NCBI GenBank assembly: GCA_020350865.1
Contig: CP070726.1
Location: forward strand, 1,250,521 to 1,257,420
DNA: 6,900 nt
Reading direction: 5' to 3'
Source of the DNA: Thermoplasmata archaeon
Lineage (GTDB): Archaea; Thermoplasmatota; Thermoplasmata; GCA-020350865
The notes under the pieces were generated by a model that saw only the letters and a program-made list of their open reading frames with translations, had not been told where the DNA came from and did not search any database. Within the stretch, counting starts at the first letter, position 1. The number at the start of each line of letters is the position of its first letter. The position numbers and the translations under genes are program-made. Positions 1 through 6,100 of the stretch are shown here, piece by piece.

Positions 1-1
1 A

Positions 2-556
2 AGGGACTTCGGCAGCACAGGCTTCGACGTCTGGATGTACAATGTATCAAACGGCACTGAAATGCAGCTAACCTCAGCCCCGGATACCCAGGGCATCCCC
101 GCCATTTACGGTGATACAGTTGTCTGGCATGACGATAGGAACCCCGGCACAGGCTGGGATGTCTGGATGTACAATCTTTCAAACAACACCGAAATTCAGT
201 TGAGCTTCAATGTTGAGGACCAGTTTGACCCGGCGATATACAACGATATTGTCGTCTGGCGTGACAGCCGTAATCTCGCTGATGGTTATGATATTTATAT
301 GTACAATATTTCTTCAAGTACCGAAAGACGTGTTACCATAGACTTTACTAATCAAGATTGTCCAGCTATATATGGGGATATCATCGCTTGGCAGGATCCC
401 AGGAATGCAAACTATGATATCTATATGTTAAACACGATAACGTTCACCGAAACACGGGTCACGACAAACACCCTGATGCAGCAAAGCCCGGCCATATACG
501 GCGACAGAATCGTCTGGGAGGATGACAGGCCCGGCCATTTCGACATCTACATGATG
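2..556 (+). repeat. Tandem TolB-like propeller blade repeats
   Basis: Four full blades plus a partial one are visible at protein level. The A-I-Y-G/N-D core recurs at nucleotides 101, 233, 365 and 491, a spacing of 44, 44 and 42 residues. Some copies stay close in DNA: GTCTGGATGTACAAT occurs at 29-43 and again at 161-175. Further blades presumably lie upstream, since a closed propeller usually needs six to eight. The blades resemble PD40/TolB-type repeats more than classic WD40, because they lack the GH...WD dipeptides. Confidence 0.8.
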
Positions 557-2263
557 TTTCTGGATGCCGATAATGACGGGGTGGGGGATTCGGAGGACGC
601 GTTCCCCAACAACCCAACCGAGTATATGGATACTGACGGTGATGGGCTCGGTGACAATCTAGATCCGGATGCCGATGACGACGGCTGGAGCGATGATATT
701 GAGGTTCAGTGCGGAACCGATCCCCTGAACCCGCTGTCCATGCCGCAAAACAGCGACGCGGACGAGATACCGGACCTGCTGGACACGGATGATGACAACG
801 ACGGTGTTCCGGACCTCAGCGACGCCTTTCCCCTGGACCCCACAGAATGGCACGATTTTGACAACGACGGCATTGGGGATGTATCGGATCCGGACGATGA
901 CAACGACGGCATCCCGGATGATGATGATCCCGAGGATTTCAATCCCTTAAACGGGATTCAGAGCCAGATGGATTACATGAACAACACTGTAAACGACATC
1001 CAAAGCAGGGTCATCGATATCCAGGCTGATCTGGACGGGCTGAATTTGACTGAGCTTCTGAACAGCCTTGACAGCCTGAACACCACCCTGGGAGGCAAGA
1101 TGGACGGCCTGGGAACCCAGATGGATGCTTTGGGAGATTCCATCTCCGATTCATTTAAGGAGATCGAAACAAACCTATCAACAGATATCGGCGATCTGGA
1201 CACGGCACTGACCACTGAAATCCAGAACTCGGTGACCTCCATTACCAGCCAAATTACCTCCGAAATGACGGGAATGAACGATTCCCAGATCACCTATCTG
1301 GAGAGCATACTGGACACTGTTGCAACACTCGATCTCGATGCACTGAGAAACTGGCTTGAGGTGGTGCTCGATGTGCTGGAGGCAAACCTCACCACCATGA
1401 ACGATTCACTCACACAGCAGCTGACCTACTTGGATTTGGCCCTGACGACCTTCTACTCAAACCTTCAAACCGATATCGCGGACGTTCTTGTGGGAGTTGA
1501 AGATCACGACAGGTTATCGGGGGAGAACCACACGGAAATAAAGAGCGTACTCAACGACCTGCTCTCCCAGGGAATAGAAACAGCTAATCTGGAGGACTTG
1601 AAGGCCATGCTCACAAACCTTGCTGCCAATCTGTCTAAAGTCAATTCTTCCCTTGCAGAGGATGTGGCGGCAGTTGTGAACGATATTGATGTCTTCGAGA
1701 GTCAGATCGGTCAGGAGCTGGGAGAGATAAACGGCACCCTGGAGAACATGGCAAGCCTCCAGAGGATCCTGGACGACCTCGCGGCATTGGATGATGATTT
1801 GGCGAGTGTGCAGTCTTCTGTCGATGACATACCAAAGGAAAAGGAGCCGTTGGATTTTGGGGCCGTAGTGGCTCTTCTGATTGTGGTGGTCATACTGCTC
1901 GTAATCAATCTCCTTCTCATGCTGATGGGGGCCCAAAAGGGTAGGGTGGGCGAGGAGCCGCTGCCCGATGAGGACCCCTACGCGGAAGCCGGTTGGGGGG
2001 AGCCGGAGGAGGAATCGGATGAGGATAAAACAGATTCAGAACCGGTGAAAGAGGATGAGGACACAGAGGATCAGAAAGAGGACGATGAAGGGGGGGAGGA
2101 CCAAAATTCGGAGGAGGATGTTGGGTACCAAAAAACAGATGATGCAGGAGAGGGGGATCAGACACCGGATGATGCGGGTGAGGGGGACCATAATGCGGAA
2201 AATGAAGGGGTGGTGAGAAAGAAAATACCCGAGCATCTGATAATATTGGATGATAAGAAATGA
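2..2263 (+). CDS. Stalked cell-surface protein: TolB-like propeller, Ca-loop spacer, coiled stalk, TM helix, acidic tail (5' partial)
   Basis: The frame is open from base 2, and the residues before the first ATG (position 35) already match a propeller repeat (GFDVWMYN), so the true start lies upstream. Numbering residues from position 35: TolB/WD40-like blades occupy 1-175, each with an A-I-Y-G/N-D core, an I/V-V-W-x-D-D/S-R strand and D-I/V-x-M-Y/L-N. Residues 176-305 carry D-x-D-x-D-G loops of thrombospondin type 3 style. Residues 307-600 are rich in Leu/Ile/Met at heptad-like spacing with few Pro and no Cys, which suggests a long coiled-coil stalk. Residues 608-632 form one strongly hydrophobic helix followed by K/R. 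Residues 633-742 form a very acidic tail. I count 16 N-x-S/T sequons before the helix and none after it, which supports an extracellular N-terminal part and a cytoplasmic tail. The function is probably surface binding or adhesion (inference). The family as a whole is not one I can name. It ends with TGA at 2261-2263. Confidence 0.85.
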   Translation, partial: RDFGSTGFDVWMYNVSNGTEMQLTSAPDTQGIPAIYGDTVVWHDDRNPGTGWDVWMYNLSNNTEIQLSFNVEDQFDPAIYNDIVVWRDSRNLADGYDIYMYNISSSTERRVTIDFTNQDCPAIYGDIIAWQDPRNANYDIYMLNTITFTETRVTTNTLMQQSPAIYGDRIVWEDDRPGHFDIYMMFLDADNDGVGDSEDAFPNNPTEYMDTDGDGLGDNLDPDADDDGWSDDIEVQCGTDPLNPLSMPQNSDADEIPDLLDTDDDNDGVPDLSDAFPLDPTEWHDFDNDGIGDVSDPDDDNDGIPDDDDPEDFNPLNGIQSQMDYMNNTVNDIQSRVIDIQADLDGLNLTELLNSLDSLNTTLGGKMDGLGTQMDALGDSISDSFKEIETNLSTDIGDLDTALTTEIQNSVTSITSQITSEMTGMNDSQITYLESILDTVATLDLDALRNWLEVVLDVLEANLTTMNDSLTQQLTYLDLALTTFYSNLQTDIADVLVGVEDHDRLSGENHTEIKSVLNDLLSQGIETANLEDLKAMLTNLAANLSKVNSSLAEDVAAVVNDIDVFESQIGQELGEINGTLENMASLQRILDDLAALDDDLASVQSSVDDIPKEKEPLDFGAVVALLIVVVILLVINLLLMLMGAQKGRVGEEPLPDEDPYAEAGWGEPEEESDEDKTDSEPVKEDEDTEDQKEDDEGGEDQNSEEDVGYQKTDDAGEGDQTPDDAGEGDHNAENEGVVRKKIPEHLIILDDKK
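560..949 (+). repeat. Thrombospondin-3-like calcium-binding loop array
   Basis: A run of D-x-D-x-D-G-x-x-D loops is visible: DADNDGVGD, DTDGDGLGD, DADDDGWSD, DTDDDNDGVPD, DFDNDGIGD and DPDDDNDGIPD. Two copies of a linker of the form D-A-F-P-x-x-P-T-E separate them (residues 188-196 and 263-271). Loops of this type bind Ca2+ and stiffen linkers in thrombospondins and many prokaryotic surface proteins. Here they join the propeller head to the helical stalk. Confidence 0.85.
953..1834 (+). other. Region encoding the long helical (coiled-coil) stalk
   Basis: About 290 residues with regularly spaced Leu/Ile/Met/Val, abundant Asp/Glu/Asn/Ser/Thr, no Cys and almost no Pro lead directly into the membrane helix. 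If fully helical and extended, this would be a stalk of roughly 40 nm (0.15 nm per residue). Several N-x-S/T sequons lie along it (for example NLTE, NDSL, NHTE, NGTL), so it could be glycosylated. The heptad phase is not perfect throughout and I did not compute a coiled-coil score. Confidence 0.65.
1856..1930 (+). other. C-terminal transmembrane helix of gene 1
   Basis: Residues 608-632 are an uninterrupted run of Val, Leu, Ile and Ala with one Asn. They are preceded by a short charged linker (KEKEPLD) and followed by GAQKGR. Basic residues on the far side and the complete lack of sequons beyond it put the C terminus in the cytoplasm. Confidence 0.85.
2135..2191 (+). repeat. Short tandem repeat in the acidic tail
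   Basis: Two consecutive copies of (T)-(P)-D-D-A-G-E-G-D-Q/H are visible at residues 701-719, encoded by near-identical DNA (GATGATGC.GG.GAGGGGGA). It lies in a purine-rich stretch of Asp/Glu-rich coding sequence (about 2010-2200) that appears to have grown by short duplications. Confidence 0.7.
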
Positions 2264-2351
2264 GGTTGATTCCACAGGTACCAAACAACAGTATTACCAA
2301 CAATTAAATACCAAGGATACAATCCCAAAAGAGGTTTTGAGGTGATTTTAT
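2264..2351 (+). promoter_or_regulatory. Intergenic region with weak TATA-like element and strong SD for the Fe-S protein gene
   Basis: These 88 bases separate the TGA of gene 1 from the ATG of gene 2. The A+T-rich AATTAAATA at 2302-2310 is placed where an archaeal TATA box could give a transcript with a leader of about 20 bases. GAGGTGATTT at 2339-2348 matches the 16S 3' end very well and sits about six bases before the ATG, which fixes the start. The SD is convincing; the TATA call is weak. I see no clear terminator for gene 1. Confidence 0.4.
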
Positions 2352-2870
2352 ATGCAGGAGGCAGTTGATACAGTTGCGCATCTCATGGCAATAGCAGCCA
2401 CAACAGCTCCTAAAGGCAAGGGAGAGGACTTTCTCGAGCTCAAGGTGCTCGTGGGGGAGGACAAGGACAACATTGCAGAGGATATGATCAAGATCGCAGG
2501 GGAGAGGGGCATTCCGAACTTCAAAAGGGATGGGGACAACGTTCGGGATTCCCAGGCAATACTTCTAATAGGCCTGAAAGACCACAAGGGAGCCGGCTTG
2601 AACTGCAAGGCCTGCGGCTTTGAGGGCTGCAAGGAATTCGATGCAGCAAAGGCTGAAGGCGATTTTTCGGGACCAAACTGCTCCATACGCCTTCTGGATC
2701 TGGGCATAGCCCTGGGATCCGCAGTAAAGACTGCAAGCATACACAATGTTGACAACAGGATCATGTACAGGGCCGGGGTCTCAGCGGTCAGGCTCGGTAT
2801 AATGCAGTCCAACATTGTGATGGGCGTGCCTCTCAGTGTCAGTAGTAAGAGTATATTCTTTGACAGGTAA
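2352..2870 (+). CDS. DUF2148 ferredoxin-domain protein (COG4739 type)
   Basis: This is a complete 172-residue cytoplasmic protein with no signal peptide or membrane segment. It matches what I know of the DUF2148/COG4739 family along its whole length. The N terminus contains the alanine-rich stretch ending TAPKGKGEDFLEL. The centre has C85-x2-C88-x4-C93 (sequence LNCKACGFEGC), followed by GPNC with C110. Then come DLGIALGSAV, VDNRIMYRAG and a C terminus of the PLS...IFFDR form. The four cysteines probably bind one iron-sulfur cluster. The family is common in archaea and anaerobic bacteria and, to my knowledge, has no established reaction. The start is well supported by a strong SD (2339-2348). 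The neighbours on both sides are surface proteins, which gives no clear functional hint. Nothing is truncated and all four cysteines are present. It ends with TAA. Confidence 0.93.
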   Translation: MQEAVDTVAHLMAIAATTAPKGKGEDFLELKVLVGEDKDNIAEDMIKIAGERGIPNFKRDGDNVRDSQAILLIGLKDHKGAGLNCKACGFEGCKEFDAAKAEGDFSGPNCSIRLLDLGIALGSAVKTASIHNVDNRIMYRAGVSAVRLGIMQSNIVMGVPLSVSSKSIFFDR

Positions 2871-2979
2871 GATTGGTTATGTCGAGATTATACATCCCCA
2901 GAAAAGTCGGTAGGTAGAGGGGCCATGGATTTTGGTAAATGATGGTAATATGGTCGTCTAGTTCCTCCTAAACGAAGGG
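2871..2979. other. Non-coding gap after the Fe-S protein gene
   Basis: No gene with credible composition and start is seen on either strand here. I find no T-run or stem-loop good enough to call a terminator. A short imperfect direct repeat (TGGTAAAT / TGGTAATA, about 2933-2951) is the only structure noted. Confidence 0.5.
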
Positions 2980-2990
2980 TTTATAAGGTA
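2971..2990 (+). promoter_or_regulatory. Probable archaeal promoter (BRE + TATA box) for the giant surface protein
   Basis: AACGAAGGG followed by TTTATAAG (2980-2987) is a good BRE-like purine stretch plus TATA box. Transcription would then start near 3010 and leave a leader of roughly 110 bases before the ATG at 3119. This is the best TATA box in the window and suggests that gene 3 is transcribed separately from gene 2. Confidence 0.6.
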
Positions 2991-3009
2991 TTATCCACGT
3001 TTAGTTTTA

Positions 3010-3118
3010 GGTATTTCAGCGTCATCTCAAGGGAGGAGAGGTTAGGTATTGATTCGAGTAAATACCAGGACTTATTTTCTCCGCTTTGGATGAGAAAGGG
3101 GCTGAGGGAGGCTATAAA
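3010..3118 (+). promoter_or_regulatory. Long 5' leader of gene 3 with its Shine-Dalgarno site
   Basis: GGGAGG at 3106-3111 lies seven bases before the ATG and serves as the ribosome binding site. A second, even more purine-rich SD-like stretch, GGGAGGAGAGG (3031-3041), lies upstream without a gene of its own. It precedes a possible 14-codon frame from TTG 3049 to TGA 3093. The in-frame stop TAA at 3059-3061 limits gene 3 on its 5' side. ATG 3119 is the first ATG in frame, with TTG 3086 the only plausible alternative. Confidence 0.45.
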
Positions 3119-6100
3119 ATGAGTAAAATAGATAAGGGCCCGATTCTGCATAGCGCAAATGAGGATTCATACATAGACATATGGAAAAGGGAGAAGGTAA
3201 AGAGGGTCGTGCAGATCTTGGCCGTGTTTTCCGTGGCAATAATGATAACTACAACATGGGCCGGACCTGTGAACAAATCTGTGGAGGAGCAGGCGGAAAA
3301 AAGCATGAGCAGCTCCAATAAACCCACCTGGACCGTTAAAAAGGAAGAGGATATCGTAAAGAGCAATATGGAATTGACAGTCAACGGAAATCTGATAGTA
3401 AAGAGGGGAGGAAAGCTGACATTGGATCAAGTGATTTTAAAGATGAACTCCACCAAAAACGGGGAATATTCAATAGTTGTGGAAGAAGGCGGGACACTGA
3501 TGATTACAGATTCTGAAATCACGGCTGCAAACCCCCTTTTCCGGTATAAGTTCCTTGTGTTCGGGAGCATGATCATGCAGGACAGCCAGGTTAACTGTCT
3601 GTGGGGCTCCAAAGATGAAGGCTCGAAAGGCAAGGGCGGAATACAGATACACTCAGATGACGTAGTAATCTCGGGCAGCACCATATCAAACAGCCAGACA
3701 AGCGGGATTTACATATCAAAGGCGGCACCTTCCATCACTCACAATGAAATTTTTGACTGCGAATACGGCATCTTTTCGGAGGGGACATACCTATCCATGG
3801 TAAGCACACAAACCCTCTCCAATGGTGCTGTAAAAAAGACTACTGCCATTCCCCCTGGTGGATGGAACGATTATTCGAGTTTCTCCCTACCAAAGCGTGC
3901 AAATGTGATTTCAGCGAGCTTTGAGATACAGAATTGTATCCAAGGTCCGCGTCCCGGGGTGGCAATCACAAATCTCGCTCTCGACATAGGGTCTGACGGT
4001 GATATTGAGTGGTCAGATGCCAGTTTCACAGGGAAGGTTACATTGGACGAAGAGAACGCCCATGTGAACCTGTCGCTAGCACTAAACCAATACATTTGGA
4101 CCCATGAACCGGATGCCGAGGGTAACATCATCATTCCCCTGAACTTTTCATCCTCGTCTGGAGGTGAGATAAAGATCTCCCACATCAAAATCCATTGGGT
4201 CATCCAATCAACTATCAGCCATAATATCGTACGAAACAATACATACGGTCTATACTTCAAGAGCACCCCAAGGAATTTTGGGCAATCAACCGCCTTTTCT
4301 GACGGTTCCGTGAAAAAGAGCCTTACAATTCAGGCGGGCGGATGGAGCAGCGGTGCGAGCCTGTACCTCCCGAAATATGCCGATGTTATCGATGCCAGCT
4401 TCGAGATTAAGAATCCCGATAAAATCCCCATTTCAGATCTAGCAATGGACATCGGGGCGGATGGGGATATTGAATGGTCCTCTTCCAACTTTAAAAAGCA
4501 ATCCAAAATCGACGATGGGAACACCGAGCCAAAATTGACAGACAAACTCAATCAATATGCGATGACGAGCGAGGCAGATGGGGAAGGCAATGTTATCGTA
4601 CCACTTGCCTTCTCATCGTCTTCCGGCGGAAAAATCGAGGTTTCGAAAATCCGCATAAGATATGCCGTTCAAATGACAATAATTGGCAATATTATAGAGG
4701 AAAACACGTACGGGGTTTACAGCACACACTCCTACCTGACCCTTGTAAACAACACAGTCTTGGACAATGATTGCGGTATATTATCCGATTTCTCGTATCT
4801 GGTGCTCATCGACCTTGCTCTATCATCCATCACTTACAATCTTTATCTGGAGCACAAGTCAACTGTGATCACTTACAACATCACTTTTGATAAGAGAAAG
4901 GTGCATGTGGACGACCCCCATTCGATTCTCATGGTCAAGTTCTACCTCACTGTAATGGTGATCGATTCCGAGGGACAGCCCATGCCTGCTGTGAATGTGG
5001 TGATCAAAGACAGGGATATGAATCAGGTGTATTCCGGGGAGACAGCAATCACTGGAAAAACACCGGCACAGATTATCACAGGGTACACCCAAACCGCAAC
5101 AGGCTTTACATTCCCTACACCCCATACCATCTTCCTGCCGAACGGCGGGAACGAGGTGGACGTGGTTGTGGATGCCACAAAGGATGCCATGCTCTATTTT
5201 GGCGGTGACTCAGATATCGATTTAATCCCGGATACCGAAGAGAACAGCCACAATGTTTATTGGTTCGAGGCTGAGCACCATGTGTTTGACAAAAGCCAGG
5301 TTAGATATGATTTCGCGGCAAGTAACGTTTTGGCTGTGGTCAACAGGACGGACAGCAGGATAGTGATCGACGAATTCTTCCTTACTGTGCCTGCAGGCAC
5401 CTACAAGTTATTTGTCAGGGCCAAATCGGTTTACGAAACAGGCGCCGCCCGGATGTCCATGAGCCTGGGTGATGGGACAACAACAATGATAATGGACGAC
5501 ACACACTTGTTAAAGGGGCATTACGCATGGTATTCAACACCACTTTTCACGTTGATTGCAAAGAAGTCCGGCGACCTTGTGGCCATCGAGGCAGCAATCG
5601 AGGATGTCACATCGACCCAGGCAAACGATATCACCATCAGGGTGGACATGTTGATGCTGGCACGGCTGGCAGATGCCGCGGGCCTTCCCACGGATACCGC
5701 CTTTGGACAGATAACCGATCCTCTTGACATCGACACCGATGACGACAGGCTGATTGACAGCCTGGAGGTGAGGAGCGATACCTTCTGGTTCGAGGGCGAG
5801 GACTTCCCTGCAACAGGCCCGTCACAGATAGTTGACGACCTGAGCGCAGGCAACAGCAAGGCGGTGACTTCCTCTTCAGCCGATCCAAATACCTTCAGAA
5901 TTGTAACTATGGTTCCAACCTCCGGGACATACAGATTGTATGTAAAAGCCGCTAACGCCCAAGGAAAGGCTGGACAGCTCGATCTCAAGGTCGATAGCAC
6001 AGTGGTCGGAACAGTGAGCTTATCCGATGAGTACCAATGGTACCATGCAGACGGTTCCATTGCTGATACCTCCATAGAACACATCCTGGAAGCCGAGGAT

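Noticed and set aside
35..37. ATG at 35 as the start of gene 1
   Set aside because: The frame is open back to base 2 and the upstream residues fit the same propeller repeat; no SD precedes it.
1514..1936. Reverse-strand frame of 140 codons antisense to the stalk region
   Set aside because: No domain, no SD context, and its composition mirrors the forward coiled-coil codons.
953..2263. Gene 1 as a methyl-accepting chemoreceptor
   Set aside because: The helical part is on the outer side, and the cytoplasmic tail is acidic and disordered-looking with no HAMP or signalling hairpin.
2604..2682. Classic 2[4Fe-4S] ferredoxin
   Set aside because: Only four cysteines occur in a C-x2-C-x4-C...C pattern and the rest matches DUF2148, not the CxxCxxCxxxCP motifs.
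2871..2979. Terminator or small RNA gene
   Set aside because: No convincing stem-loop, T-run or tRNA-like fold is visible.
3112..3119. CTATAAAA as a TATA box
   Set aside because: It overlaps the ATG of gene 3, so transcription would start inside the gene. The next in-frame Met falls in the membrane helix.
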